Notes: generated from the letters alone by a model not told the origin. A DNA stretch of 64,000 bases from Algoriphagus sp. (GCF_029254265.1 NZ_JAQWXX010000099.1:1-64000), one strand, 5' to 3'. Shown: positions 19,632-29,113, numbered from the stretch's first letter. Made by a program: numbers and translations.

Positions 19632-20188
19632 TGAAGGCTTTATCAAAATTTCTATTTTGGATCACAGGTTGGGAATTGGTTGGAGAATGGCCAAAAGGTG
19701 TGAAGAATGCTGTTTTAATCGCAATTCCGCATACCTCCAACTGGGACTTACTCTATGCACGAGCGGCGTTTTTTCTAATGGATATTCCAGTGAGATTCAC
19801 CATTAAAAAGGAAGCAATGGTAGGGCCAATGGGTTGGATACTCTCTGGTCTCGGTGCGATTGCAATCGACCGAAAGCGAGTTCCTGGAGGAAGGAAACAA
19901 ACCTATACGGAGGCTATGATTGGAATGCTAAAAGAGCGAGAAGATCTAGTGGTCATGGTGACACCGGAAGGAACCCGAAGTGCTGTAAAAAAATGGAAAT
20001 CCGGATTTTACCATATTGCGGAAGGCGCAGGTGTTCCGATCGTGGTTGGTTTTTTGGATTATAAAAAGAAGAAAGCCGGGATCGGACCGCATTTATATCC
20101 AGATGGAAATATGGATGCGCAGATTGAAGAGCTAAAAGCTTTTGGCCGAACTGTTACAGGAAGACATCCCGAGAAAGGGATCATTTAG
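19628..20188 (+). CDS. 1-acyl-glycerol-3-phosphate acyltransferase family protein
   Basis: A 186-residue PlsC-like acyltransferase. The HX4D motif appears as PHTSNWDLLYARAAF (about residues 35-49), followed by FTIKKEAM, AIAIDRKR and TPEGTRS (the acceptor-phosphate site). No N-terminal membrane helix beyond a short amphipathic stretch. This short form (under 200 residues) is common in Bacteroidota. ATGA overlap with the patatin gene supports a shared operon in which fatty acyl chains are removed and replaced; the exact acceptor is unknown. Confidence 0.88.
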   Translation: MMKALSKFLFWITGWELVGEWPKGVKNAVLIAIPHTSNWDLLYARAAFFLMDIPVRFTIKKEAMVGPMGWILSGLGAIAIDRKRVPGGRKQTYTEAMIGMLKEREDLVVMVTPEGTRSAVKKWKSGFYHIAEGAGVPIVVGFLDYKKKKAGIGPHLYPDGNMDAQIEELKAFGRTVTGRHPEKGII

Positions 20189-20295
20189 AATTTCATGAAT
20201 TAACTTTTTGTAACATCTAAAAATGGTTTTTTTAGATACATTTCAATTAACTTTTAGTTCAAAAGGTTTTTGACTCAATTCTAAAATATCATTTT

Positions 20296-21456
20296 ATGAG
20301 ATTGTTAATTGCTACTGCGTTATTTTTAGCTGTTAGTGCCTGTGCTTCAAAAGAAGAGAAAAAGCAGGCGGTTTCGGATCAAATAAAGGTATCCTTAGAT
20401 ACTGTACTAGTTGATACAGTTGACGAGTTCCTTTATTTACAGGATCAACTTTATTATTCTGGTCTATCTAACGATAAAAGCTATCTGATCAATTTTAATA
20501 GACAAGATTTTACTGCGGAGAAGATTGATTTAGATGGACTTAGACTTTCAGAAAAAGTTCAATTCGAAAAAGAAGGCCCTAATGGTGTTCTTAACGTGGT
20601 TAACTATGTTTCAAACTTCTCTCTTTTGTCGGAGGGGAATATACTTTTCTGGGATTATTTTTTATATAAGATTTTTGATCAAAATGGACATTTAGTCAAG
20701 GATTTGGCGCTGGATAAAATTGCTTCTGAATTCCTCGGAGTTGATGAATACTATGCAGGAGCGATTTTTCAAGTTGAAAATAATTTGGATAGGATTATTG
20801 CATTTATTTATCACTGGGAGAGTGGATCTCGCCTGATACTTGATTTTGATTTGAAAGATCAAACTTTTGAAAAGATAGAGTTGCCAGAATTAGAAAAGCT
20901 AAAGGATTTTAATGTTAATCTATTGTATGAAGGAACTCCAGCAGGAAGCTATGGGCCGAGTGCCAAAGCTATAAGTGTTAATGGGCAAATTCTTATTAGT
21001 AATACTGCCTTCAATGAAGTGCTTATTTTTGATTTGGAAAGAGACAGCCTTTATACGAAAAGCTGGAATACCCATTTACTGGCCGATAAGAAAAGTTATG
21101 TACCTCCAAAAGAAGTTGAAAGAACCTCTGGTCAATTGAAGGAAATTATTAAAAGAAATGAGGAAGATGTTAATTACAGATCTTTTTTTTGGGATGAGAA
21201 AAATGAACGTTTTTTCAGGTTTTCAGAAAGAATGCATTTTGGAGAAGAACTAAACGGCTATGGAGATTATACATCCACTGGATCGGATATTTTTTTAAGT
21301 GTATTTGATAAGGACTTGAATCTAATTGCTGAAGCTGAGATATCTGAGCTGGATAAGCTTCCATTAACTTACTTTACTAGAGATGGGGGCATCTGGATGT
21401 TTGAAAACATCAATGATGAACTGGCTTTTGTAATTGTTAAAATTCAAGATATTTAG
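20296..21456 (+). CDS. DUF4221-like lipoprotein
   Basis: A 386-residue predicted lipoprotein. The signal peptide ends in a lipobox (AVSAC, Cys at about 16) followed by a charged linker. The rest alternates aromatic beta-strand-like segments typical of six-bladed beta-propeller lipoproteins (DUF4221/6-bladed family) found in many copies in Cyclobacteriaceae. No catalytic motif seen. Exported to the periplasm or outer membrane. It stands alone, 108 bp after the acyltransferase gene and convergent with the toxin-antitoxin pair. Family assignment is by general resemblance only. Confidence 0.65.
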   Translation: MRLLIATALFLAVSACASKEEKKQAVSDQIKVSLDTVLVDTVDEFLYLQDQLYYSGLSNDKSYLINFNRQDFTAEKIDLDGLRLSEKVQFEKEGPNGVLNVVNYVSNFSLLSEGNILFWDYFLYKIFDQNGHLVKDLALDKIASEFLGVDEYYAGAIFQVENNLDRIIAFIYHWESGSRLILDFDLKDQTFEKIELPELEKLKDFNVNLLYEGTPAGSYGPSAKAISVNGQILISNTAFNEVLIFDLERDSLYTKSWNTHLLADKKSYVPPKEVERTSGQLKEIIKRNEEDVNYRSFFWDEKNERFFRFSERMHFGEELNGYGDYTSTGSDIFLSVFDKDLNLIAEAEISELDKLPLTYFTRDGGIWMFENINDELAFVIVKIQDI

Positions 21457-21497
21457 GAATTTGAAGCACTTTTTATAGTGACTAGTAGAAAAAGAAA

Positions 21498-21821
21498 TTA
21501 TGTTTTAATGGCAAAAGCCTGAATCAATTTCAAATCTATTAATATTAGATCATCCTCAGATATACTACCTAATCTGCCCAGAATAATTTCTTTATCCAAG
21601 GTGGCAATTTTTGAAACTCGAACTATAGAGACTTTTTTTAACCCATTCTCTGGCGTTGGATGAACTAATAAATCAAATGGTGAGGATCCCTTTATTTGAG
21701 TGGAAATAAAGGCGACGGTAACGTCAAATTCAGAGGCTAATAAAACTAAGGCTGGCCTATTTTTTAATCCTGATAAATCTGTAAATGGGAAGGGGACAAG
21801 AACAATGTCTCCCTTTTTCAT
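21498..21821 (-). CDS. MazF/PemK-type endoribonuclease toxin
   Basis: A 107-residue PemK/MazF-fold protein. It begins with the standard KKGDIVLVPFPFTDLSG segment (conserved GDI and PFPF turn) followed by KNRPALVL (the catalytic arginine and proline) and AFISTQ (TS/TQ loop). Such toxins cut single-stranded RNA. It overlaps the upstream antitoxin-like gene by 4 bp, antitoxin first, the usual order for this toxin class. Confidence 0.85.
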   Translation of the reverse strand: MKKGDIVLVPFPFTDLSGLKNRPALVLLASEFDVTVAFISTQIKGSSPFDLLVHPTPENGLKKVSIVRVSKIATLDKEIILGRLGSISEDDLILIDLKLIQAFAIKT

Positions 21822-22045
21822 TTGTACCTTTCTTTTAGATCTTCTATTCGATAAATATCCTCCTCCTTCTCTAAAAAATGATAAGGTTTACCCTCCTTGA
21901 AAAGATGGTTTATACCTTTTTGAAGTGTTTTTTCATCAAGTCTTTTTAGGATAAAATCAGCAAACTCATTTATTTCCTTTATTTTTTCCTCTGGAAGTTG
22001 CTCTAAAATATCGACCGTTTTGTCAATTAATTCTTGTTTTGACAT
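21818..22045 (-). CDS. Antitoxin of MazF-type pair (DUF2281-like)
   Basis: A 75-residue acidic/helical protein. The N-terminal helix LIDKTVDILEQLPEEKIKEINEFADFILKRL matches the DUF2281/VapB-like antitoxins that precede PemK toxins. The C-terminal tail (YHFLEKEEDIYRIEDLKERYK) is probably the disordered toxin-neutralising part. No separate DNA-binding domain is clear, so autoregulation is uncertain. Confidence 0.75.
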   Translation of the reverse strand: MSKQELIDKTVDILEQLPEEKIKEINEFADFILKRLDEKTLQKGINHLFKEGKPYHFLEKEEDIYRIEDLKERYK

Positions 22046-22093
22046 AATGAATAGGTTTTACTTAGCTAAAATAGCTAAAATGTCAATAATTTT

Positions 22094-22507
22094 TTAGTTC
22101 TTTTTAAAATCTAAACTTACAGAATTGATGCAATACCGAATTCCTCCTTGGTCTTTGGGGCCATCAGGGAATCTGTGACCTAAATGAGATCCGCATTTGC
22201 CACAAAGGATTTCCTCCCGAACCATAAAATGTGAATAGTCCATATGGACATCAATTGCGTCTGGCCGAACCGGTTCTGTGAAACTGGGCCAGCCACAACC
22301 TGAATCATATTTTTTATCCGAATGGAAGATTTCATTTCCACATACTTTGCATTCGTAGATTCCAGTATCCTTGTTTAGATAGTACTCACCTGAAAAAGGT
22401 CTCTCTGTCCCTTTTTCACGCAACACATGATAAGATTGAGGATCAAGTTTTGATTTGAGGTCTTCCTCATTTACCTGAATCGGATAGACCTTCTTTTCTT
22501 TTTTCAT
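22094..22507 (-). CDS. msrB: Peptide-methionine (R)-S-oxide reductase
   Basis: A 137-residue cytosolic MsrB, which reduces the R form of methionine sulfoxide in oxidised proteins. Zinc-binding CxxC pairs are at 53/56 and 102/105. The catalytic cysteine is C126 in RYCINS, and GCGWPSF (C71) provides a possible resolving cysteine. The length fits a stand-alone MsrB; no MsrA is fused or adjacent. Its start is preceded by a leader (AATTATAAACAG) that also precedes the acylase gene upstream. Confidence 0.95.
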   Translation of the reverse strand: MKKEKKVYPIQVNEEDLKSKLDPQSYHVLREKGTERPFSGEYYLNKDTGIYECKVCGNEIFHSDKKYDSGCGWPSFTEPVRPDAIDVHMDYSHFMVREEILCGKCGSHLGHRFPDGPKDQGGIRYCINSVSLDFKKN

Positions 22508-22590
22508 CTGTTTATAATTTGATTTGAAATAGCTATCGGGGCATACTTCTGTGTGTCGCTTAGGGTCCTGCTCGATTTCATTTGTGTACT
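22508..22590. repeat. Leader/dispersed repeat upstream of msrB
   Basis: Contains ATCTGTTTATAATTTGATTT next to the start codon, the palindrome remnant TAGCTATCGGGG and the CTGTGTGTCGCT..GCTCGATTTCAT word. The same modules in the same orientation stand at 25013-25105, so the 2.4-kb acylase gene is flanked by direct repeats. Confidence 0.65.
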
Positions 22591-22606
22591 ATTTATTAAA
22601 TAACCC

Positions 22607-25015
22607 TCATTTCGCTTTTGATGTTTCAATTGGTTTTAATATTAGGGGTTCTCCGCTATTATTCAGTATAACATTTCGGTTCATCAGTTGCGACCGGTAC
22701 CTTCCTTTTACATACATTCTTGATTGGTCGCGGTAGTGTTTGCTAAAGCGATTTCCACTTTGACCAGTTGGAAGAACGGAAACAGATTTCTCGACATCTT
22801 CAAAATCCAAAATGATTCGCATGGCCGGACCGGAAGTGACTCTGTAAATGCCATCACCGTTGAGTTTAAAGGCTAATTTATTTATTCCTTCCGCATTGGC
22901 TTTCAAAGGTTCTGTTTTGACATTGAAGATTTTGTCAAGGGGCTTCTGAGAACCCAGCGGATGTGGATGCTCAGAAATGATAGCTTTCTCCCAATTCCAA
23001 TCCTTCCAGTTTGATCCTAATTGAGAATTCAATTCTTCCAAGCTTTGAGCAAACGCCAAAGAAACAATCACTGACTTAGACTCTATTTCAGGTGTGTCGG
23101 TATTGTCCCACCAAGGATTTTGTTCGGAAGCCAAGAAGTTTTCCGTACTTCGGATCATCAGAAAGGTCTCCAAATAAGTGGAAAAAGCAGATTCACCGAG
23201 TTCATCTTCCATACTCAATCGAAGGGTGTGATAGAGCCATTTGTAATAAAGAGTTGGTTCGATATCCTTCAAATTATGATCGCCATCCCAATTTCCAAGT
23301 CTCTCCAGTACTTCTCTGAAATCTTCAAATTCATCCATATTTACAGCTTGGATCAGCTGTTTTACATTTTTTGGGTGAGTAGTATTGACGGTTTCCAATT
23401 GGAGTGACTTGATAGACTCAGTATCCCAATCATTCCTGGTTTCTAAAGTATTTGCAATCCGCTGATATCGGTCTCCAGGATAATAATATCCTGGAAACAA
23501 GATGCCATTTCTCATGGTATCCGGCTGATTATTAGCGGAAATGACATAGCCAGTGATAGGGTTTACGCTTTGAGGATTGTCAGTGAAAGGATACCAGCCT
23601 TTTGGTAAAGTCTCGTTATCAGATCCATCTGCAAAGATCTTCGAATGAACTTTTTCAGAACGAATCGGAAGCTTTGCTGCAGCCCACCAAGCTATATTTC
23701 CAGAACTGTCACCATACATAATATTTAGTCCGGGAGCATGTATTAATGAAGCCGCACCTGCGACATCTTGCATCGATTTCGCATGATTTAATTTATAAGT
23801 AGCTTCTAACGCTTTTGTGGGTTCTTGCATATAAACCCACCAAGAGGCAACAGGATTAGACGTTAAGGCTGCAATTTCAGGTACCACTTCGTTTAAAATT
23901 GGACCGTGAATGGTGGATCTGATTTCCAAGGTTTGGTCAGCCTCACCTTTCACTTTTATCGTTTCAATACGAGATTGAAAAGGGTAGGAGACGTCTCCGA
24001 TGAGATAAGAATTCGGGTTAGTGGGATTTGTTTTAATTTCAAAGAAATCCTGATCATCATTTTCAAACATAGTCAAACCTATGCTGTGATTCTTTGAATG
24101 ACCCACCAAGCCAAAAGGCATTCCTGCTAAATGATTACCATAATAGCTATAGCCGGGATATTCTATATGAGCTTCGTACCAAACCGAAGGCGAGGAAAAT
24201 CCAATATGCGTATCATTCAGAAAAAGCACTTTACCACTTTTGGTTTTGGATCCGGCAATTACCCAGGAATTAGATCCCTCCAGTGCAGGAACAGGTAATT
24301 TTCCAAGCATTGAAATGAGCGAATTTTCTGCAGAAACCTCATTTGCTAATGAGTCAGGATAATGATTTGGAATGAAATGATGGGTCGGTAAAGTTTGTAG
24401 GGATAGCACTTCCAAATATTCCGGAGCTAATTCCCGTGCCATTTTGCTGATCAATGGGTCAGTTTTTACCCCCATTGCAAAAGTGAAAGACATGTAACCC
24501 ATGATGCCGTGAACATCATTGACGGTAAATTCTCTTGGTGTGGCTCCAAGTAGGGTATATTCTACAGGGAGCTTTCCTTCTTGTATAAACTGGTTAACGC
24601 CTTTTATATAGGCTTCAGTGGCAGATTTCCAGGGGGAATTAGGTTGATTATTCCAAGAAGAAGTGCTTTCTATAGCATGATTGGGAACCCCAAGTGTTCG
24701 GAAAAATTTATCAATTTCCACCAAATCCGGACCAAGCAATTCAGCTAAAGATCCTGTTCCGACTCTTCGCATCATTTCTAACTGGAATAATCTATCCTGC
24801 GCATGGACATAGCCCAAAGCTTGATAGGCATCTTCTTCATTTTCCGCATAAATATGAGGGACCCCAAATTCGTCAAAAAGAACCTCAACTTCTGAATTGA
24901 GCCCTTCAAGATTTAATTCTCCTTTGTACTGAGGAGAATGGAGATAAATGAATGCCAAGAGACCTACCAAAACTAGTAGGATTAGTGAGCCAATGATTAT
25001 TCCTATTTTTTTCAT
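22607..25015 (-). CDS. Penicillin acylase family Ntn-hydrolase
   Basis: An 802-residue exported Ntn-hydrolase. An uncleaved or cleavable N-terminal hydrophobic helix (residues 5-25) directs it to the periplasm or membrane. The alpha part contains the QALGYVHAQDRLFQLEMMRR signature. The autoprocessing site is G247-S248 in EGSNSWVIAGSKTKSG, so Ser248 would become the N-terminal nucleophile of the beta chain. The FLNDTHIG motif and a later ISANNQP segment are typical of the fold. Family members cleave penicillins, acyl-homoserine lactones or other N-acyl compounds; the natural substrate here is unknown. The length is usual. Confidence 0.92.
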   Translation of the reverse strand: MKKIGIIIGSLILLVLVGLLAFIYLHSPQYKGELNLEGLNSEVEVLFDEFGVPHIYAENEEDAYQALGYVHAQDRLFQLEMMRRVGTGSLAELLGPDLVEIDKFFRTLGVPNHAIESTSSWNNQPNSPWKSATEAYIKGVNQFIQEGKLPVEYTLLGATPREFTVNDVHGIMGYMSFTFAMGVKTDPLISKMARELAPEYLEVLSLQTLPTHHFIPNHYPDSLANEVSAENSLISMLGKLPVPALEGSNSWVIAGSKTKSGKVLFLNDTHIGFSSPSVWYEAHIEYPGYSYYGNHLAGMPFGLVGHSKNHSIGLTMFENDDQDFFEIKTNPTNPNSYLIGDVSYPFQSRIETIKVKGEADQTLEIRSTIHGPILNEVVPEIAALTSNPVASWWVYMQEPTKALEATYKLNHAKSMQDVAGAASLIHAPGLNIMYGDSSGNIAWWAAAKLPIRSEKVHSKIFADGSDNETLPKGWYPFTDNPQSVNPITGYVISANNQPDTMRNGILFPGYYYPGDRYQRIANTLETRNDWDTESIKSLQLETVNTTHPKNVKQLIQAVNMDEFEDFREVLERLGNWDGDHNLKDIEPTLYYKWLYHTLRLSMEDELGESAFSTYLETFLMIRSTENFLASEQNPWWDNTDTPEIESKSVIVSLAFAQSLEELNSQLGSNWKDWNWEKAIISEHPHPLGSQKPLDKIFNVKTEPLKANAEGINKLAFKLNGDGIYRVTSGPAMRIILDFEDVEKSVSVLPTGQSGNRFSKHYRDQSRMYVKGRYRSQLMNRNVILNNSGEPLILKPIETSKAK

Positions 25016-25110
25016 CTGTTTATAATTTGATTTTTAATGGCCATCCCGATAGCTATCAGGACATCCCAGTATTTGTCGCTTTCGTCATGCTCTAATTCAT
25101 TTGAATGAAA
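25013..25110. repeat. Leader/dispersed repeat upstream of the acylase gene
   Basis: Same order as at 22508: ATCTGTTTATAATTTGATTT adjoining the start codon, then the near-palindrome CCCGATAGCTATCAGG (one mismatch from perfect), then TTTGTCGCTTTCGTCATGCTCTAATTCAT. The element is complete here and decayed near msrB. Confidence 0.65.
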
Positions 25111-25174
25111 CTGGATTTGAGAAATGAATATGAAAGTTAGTTTTGAAAGGGAAATTAGAAAAAATCCAGGGCTG

Positions 25175-26350
25175 TTAATCTATAGCTTCTAAAATTATCC
25201 TACAGGCTTCCCGTATTTCTGCATCTGTGATGATCAATGGAGGCGCGATCCGCATGGAATCGTCGCAAAATAAAAACCAGTCTGTAATTACTCCTGATTC
25301 AATCGCTCGGTCAATAATTGGTTTGAGCACTTCGAAGGATTCGAATTCTACCGCCATCATCAATCCCTTATTTCGGATTGCCTTGATTTTAGGATGGACT
25401 AAAAGGCTTTTAAAAAGTGTGGCTTTGGCTTCTACTTGAGCTATTAAATTTTCTTCCAAAAGAATCTGTATGGTAGCCAAAGATGCTGAAGCACTTACCG
25501 GATGACCGCCAAATGTGGTAATATGACCGAGAAGAGGATTGTTTTTGAAAACAGCCATCACTTCTTTATTGGCAATGAACGCCCCGATTGGCATTCCGCC
25601 TCCCATTCCTTTGGCACAAACCAAGATATCGGGAATAATATCAAAATGTTCGAATGCCCAGAACTTGCCTGTTCTGCCAAAGCCGGCCTGAATCTCATCG
25701 AGGATTAAAAGGGTTCCGGTTTCATCACATCGCTTTCGCAAGGCTTTGAAATATTCCGTACAAGCGACTCGAATCCCAGCTTCACCTTGTATGGTTTCGA
25801 TCACAACGGCAGCAGTATTTGAATCGATTTTTTGTAAATCAGAAAAACTGCCATAATGGATATGGGTAATTCCAGGGAGTAAAGGACGATAAGCCCTTTT
25901 GAAAATTTCGTTTCCTCCTACACTGAGTGAGCCTGCGGAACTTCCATGATAAGCATCAACGCAGGAAATCAGATTGGGTCTTCCTGTATATCGTTTGGCC
26001 AGTTTCAATGCTCCTTCGATCGCTTCAGAGCCACTATTGACTAGATAGACATTGTCTAGATGCTTAGGAAGTGTATCGGTTAAAGCTTTGGCAAGCAAAG
26101 TTTGAGGGGTTTGGACATACTCCCCATAAACCATCAGATGCAGGTATTTGTCTAATTGGTTTTGAATTGCAGCAAGCACCGCAGGATGTCGATGACCTAC
26201 ATTGCTGACTCCAATACCGGAAATCAAATCGATATACTTTTCCCCATTCGGGCCAAAAAGATAAATACCTTCTGCCTTTTCCACTTCGATCATCAGTGGA
26301 AAATCTGTTGTCTGCGCTAAATGAGATAAGAAAAGCTGTCTGTTATTCAT
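25175..26350 (-). CDS. Class III PLP-dependent aminotransferase
   Basis: A 391-residue fold-type I aminotransferase of the acetylornithine/4-aminobutyrate group. NSGSEAIEGALKLAKR binds the PLP phosphate, DAYHGSS stacks the ring, LILDEIQAGFGRTG places D218, and K247 in CAKGMGGGMPIG forms the Schiff base. The length matches ArgD-type enzymes. No arginine-biosynthesis gene is adjacent; its neighbour is a methyltransferase 14 bp away on the same strand, so the amino donor and pathway are unresolved. Confidence 0.88.
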   Translation of the reverse strand: MNNRQLFLSHLAQTTDFPLMIEVEKAEGIYLFGPNGEKYIDLISGIGVSNVGHRHPAVLAAIQNQLDKYLHLMVYGEYVQTPQTLLAKALTDTLPKHLDNVYLVNSGSEAIEGALKLAKRYTGRPNLISCVDAYHGSSAGSLSVGGNEIFKRAYRPLLPGITHIHYGSFSDLQKIDSNTAAVVIETIQGEAGIRVACTEYFKALRKRCDETGTLLILDEIQAGFGRTGKFWAFEHFDIIPDILVCAKGMGGGMPIGAFIANKEVMAVFKNNPLLGHITTFGGHPVSASASLATIQILLEENLIAQVEAKATLFKSLLVHPKIKAIRNKGLMMAVEFESFEVLKPIIDRAIESGVITDWFLFCDDSMRIAPPLIITDAEIREACRIILEAID

Positions 26351-26363
26351 TCTTGAATTAGAT

Positions 26364-27260
26364 TCAATAGCTCGAAAATCTAAAGAAAATTCCTAAAGGG
26401 AGCTTTTTGGAATGGTTATCCTGAAGATACAATTCTCCGTGCTCCGCGTTTTGGACGTCTTTAAAATTTGTATTGATAAGATTAGCTGCGATTAGGGAAG
26501 AAAAGCTTAAAGAATACATGTTGAGGAGAAGGAAATGATCTTTTGGCTCCAAGATCTCTGCACAAACTTTGAGCATTTCGTTGATCTGCTCCTCAAGAAC
26601 CCACTTTTCACCTTCCGGACCACGTCCATATGCTGGCGGATCCAGAATGATTCCATGGTATTTATTCCCCCTTCTCGCCTCTCTTTTGATGAATTTCATG
26701 GCATCATCCACCATCCAACGGATTCCGTCCAGTCCGGAGGATTCCATATTATGTCGGGACCAAGTCACCACTTGCTTTACAGAGTCAAGGTGAGTGACAT
26801 CTGCTCCGGCCGCTTTAGCAGCTACAGATGCTGCTCCTGTGTATGCAAAAAGATTGAGAACTTTTGGGTTTTTCACAGGACTCTCTTTTATCTTTTTGTA
26901 GAGGTAGTCCCAGTTTACAGCCTGTTCCGGAAAGAGACCAATATGTTTGAATGAAGTCTGTGCTAGATTGAGCTTCAGTTTTAGACCATCTGGATTTTCA
27001 TAAGACAAAGTCCAATTATGGGGCATTTTCTGAAATTGTTCCCATTGACCTTTTTCGGGATTGCTTTTTTCTTTGGCAAAATGTGCATGCGCCATTCGCT
27101 TCCATTCACTCTCTGGAAGACTTTTATCCCAAATCGCTTGAGGTTCAGGTCGACTGAGAATGAAATTTCCAAATCGTTCTAATTTTTCAAATCCTCCGGT
27201 GTCTATCAATTCATAGTCATTCCAAGGGCCTGGACAGAGGGATAGGATTGTTTCTTGCAT
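26364..27260 (-). CDS. SAM-dependent methyltransferase (RlmI-like catalytic domain)
   Basis: A 298-residue class I methyltransferase. The SAM motif LNLFAYTGAASVAAKAAGA is followed by the acidic HLDSV strand and the catalytic LDPPAYGRGPEG. The DPPAYG and LNLFAYTG forms place it with rRNA cytosine-C5-type methyltransferases, but it lacks the N-terminal PUA domain seen in the 4006-5187 protein. The N-terminal 100 residues instead resemble the family's own beta-rich cap (GPWNDYELIDTGGFEKLERFG). Likely target rRNA, inferred. 14 bp upstream of the aminotransferase gene. Confidence 0.82.
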   Translation of the reverse strand: MQETILSLCPGPWNDYELIDTGGFEKLERFGNFILSRPEPQAIWDKSLPESEWKRMAHAHFAKEKSNPEKGQWEQFQKMPHNWTLSYENPDGLKLKLNLAQTSFKHIGLFPEQAVNWDYLYKKIKESPVKNPKVLNLFAYTGAASVAAKAAGADVTHLDSVKQVVTWSRHNMESSGLDGIRWMVDDAMKFIKREARRGNKYHGIILDPPAYGRGPEGEKWVLEEQINEMLKVCAEILEPKDHFLLLNMYSLSFSSLIAANLINTNFKDVQNAEHGELYLQDNHSKKLPLGIFFRFSSY

Positions 27261-27298
27261 AATTGCTGATGTAATGGCTATGCAAAAGTAGGGAAATA

Positions 27299-28123
27299 TC
27301 AGTAACCCATTTGCTCAAGCAGCTCCAAACTATATTCCCAAAGCTTAGTAGCGTAAGCTTTGTTTGAAGCGTTTTTTGATTTGCTTTTTGGTTTTTTCTT
27401 ATCGTAGTAGCCACCGTAGATTAATTGCTCCTTTGGGGTGAGTGAAAGAAATAGGGTCGTCTGAGCTCCTGCTTTTGGGGATATGAAAAACAGTTTGCTT
27501 ACCTCAATCATTACCTTGTCAAATGCTCCGGAAGTAGAGCCGAAATTTGTTTTCACTGCTCCTGGATGAAGGGAATAGGCACTCAATCCTTTTTCTTTAA
27601 ATTCATTATCCAAATAATTGCTTGTCAATATATTATAGAGCTTTGCAGAGCCATAAGCTAGCCAGGCATTTTTAACCTTTTCAAGCCCCAGATCTTTCAA
27701 ATTAAATGAGCCAATATGATGAGCCATGGAGCTTACCTGAATGATTTTTCCATTTGCTTCGATAAGATTTTGCAGCAAGTTTTTAATTAGCAAAACATGT
27801 CCAAGATGGTTGACTTGAAAAGTTTGATCTAGCCCATCTTTGGTCTTTTTTCCAGTGGGAAACATTCCCCCTGCATTATTAATCATGAGATCGATTTTGG
27901 TAAAAGCTATTTTAATTTTATCGCTGGCTTTTTGAATTGAAGCTAAATCTTCAAGATCCATTTCGAATAGATGGATTTTTTTGGTGTCAGGAAGTTGAAG
28001 GAAAAGCGAATTGGCTTTTGCTATATTCCTTACAGGTAAGATGAATTGATCAGCTTGAGGATAGAGACCTTTCAAGGTTTCCCATCCAATTCCTGAAGTA
28101 CTGCCAGTTAATATTACGATCAT
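27299..28123 (-). CDS. Short-chain dehydrogenase/reductase
   Basis: A 274-residue Rossmann-fold oxidoreductase. TGSTSGIG (cofactor glycine motif) is near the N terminus, NNAGGMFP follows at the usual spacing, then a catalytic serine in VSSMAHH and YGSAK (YxxxK). The overall form resembles retinol-dehydrogenase-like SDRs. The ATG at 28123 places the TGSTSGIG motif close to the N terminus, as usual; an in-frame ATG 33 bp upstream would add 11 residues. NADP preference and substrate not determinable. Confidence 0.85.
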   Translation of the reverse strand: MIVILTGSTSGIGWETLKGLYPQADQFILPVRNIAKANSLFLQLPDTKKIHLFEMDLEDLASIQKASDKIKIAFTKIDLMINNAGGMFPTGKKTKDGLDQTFQVNHLGHVLLIKNLLQNLIEANGKIIQVSSMAHHIGSFNLKDLGLEKVKNAWLAYGSAKLYNILTSNYLDNEFKEKGLSAYSLHPGAVKTNFGSTSGAFDKVMIEVSKLFFISPKAGAQTTLFLSLTPKEQLIYGGYYDKKKPKSKSKNASNKAYATKLWEYSLELLEQMGY

Positions 28124-28294
28124 GTTGGATATTCTTTTTAATACTACAAAATCCAATCGAATTGGTTTTCAGGAGTCTAATTCTTTTCAAAACTTGAATC
28201 TTAGACAAAGACTGATTTTTTGTAATTTTGGACTTATTTTAAGGAAAAATTTGAATGATTTCGGTTTTATATCCGGTCCAGGTACTAGCATGAT

Positions 28295-29113
28295 ATGAGC
28301 AAAAAAGTAATCGATATTGAGCAAGCGATCAATTCAAAGAATCCTAAACTATTGAAGTGGATTCCTGGTTTTGTTCTTTCATACATTAAGCGAGTCACGC
28401 ATGAAGCTTGGATGAATGATGTTTTCAATCGAATCCAACATTTGCAAGGATTAGAATTTGTCAATGCTCTGATGGGTGAGTTTGATTTGGAGGTAGAGTT
28501 GATAGGGGAAGAGTACTTGCCTAAATCGGGTGGAGTCATAATTGCAGCAAATCATCCTTTTGGAGGTATGGACGGCATTGCGATGATGTATGCCATGGGA
28601 AGAATCCGCAGTGACATTCGTTTTTTGGTAAATGATCTCTTGATGACTCTTAAGAATTTTGAGCCGCTTTTTGTCCCTATCAATAAACATGGGAAAAATT
28701 CCCAAGAGGTCTACGAACGAATTGAAAAAGTATATTCCAGTGATTGTGCAGTATTGATTTTCCCGGCAGGTTTAGTTTCCAGAAAAGGTGAGGAGGGAAT
28801 AAAAGATCTGCAGTGGAAGAAAAGCTTTATTGCTAAGTCCAAGAAATTTAAAAAAGATGTGATTCCTTGTTTTATAGAAGGAAATAATTCCAAATTTTTC
28901 TACAATTTGGGTTTTTGGAGAAAAAAAATAGGAATCAAGGCTAATATTGAAATGTTCTATTTGGTGGATGAGATGTACAAGCAACGAGGGAAAAAAGTGG
29001 TGATCCGAATCGACAAACCTATTTCTTATCTTACTTTTGATCAATCAAAAACTGATAACCAATGGGCTGATTACCTCAGGGAAAAAGTTTACGAACTAGG
29101 CAGCAAAGCATGA
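28295..29113 (+). CDS. Lysophospholipid/amino-lipid O-acyltransferase (GlsA/OlsA-like)
   Basis: A 272-residue PlsC-fold acyltransferase. The HX4D motif appears as NHPFGGMDG (about residues 88-96), followed by FVPINK and FPAGLVSRK (acceptor site). It overlaps by 4 bp an N-acyltransferase-like gene, an arrangement I know from Bacteroides GlsA-GlsB (glycine lipids) and OlsA-OlsB (ornithine lipids). Inferred role: adds the second, ester-linked fatty acid to an N-acylated amino acid. Peripheral membrane protein. Which amino acid is used cannot be told from sequence. Confidence 0.82.
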   Translation: MSKKVIDIEQAINSKNPKLLKWIPGFVLSYIKRVTHEAWMNDVFNRIQHLQGLEFVNALMGEFDLEVELIGEEYLPKSGGVIIAANHPFGGMDGIAMMYAMGRIRSDIRFLVNDLLMTLKNFEPLFVPINKHGKNSQEVYERIEKVYSSDCAVLIFPAGLVSRKGEEGIKDLQWKKSFIAKSKKFKKDVIPCFIEGNNSKFFYNLGFWRKKIGIKANIEMFYLVDEMYKQRGKKVVIRIDKPISYLTFDQSKTDNQWADYLREKVYELGSKA

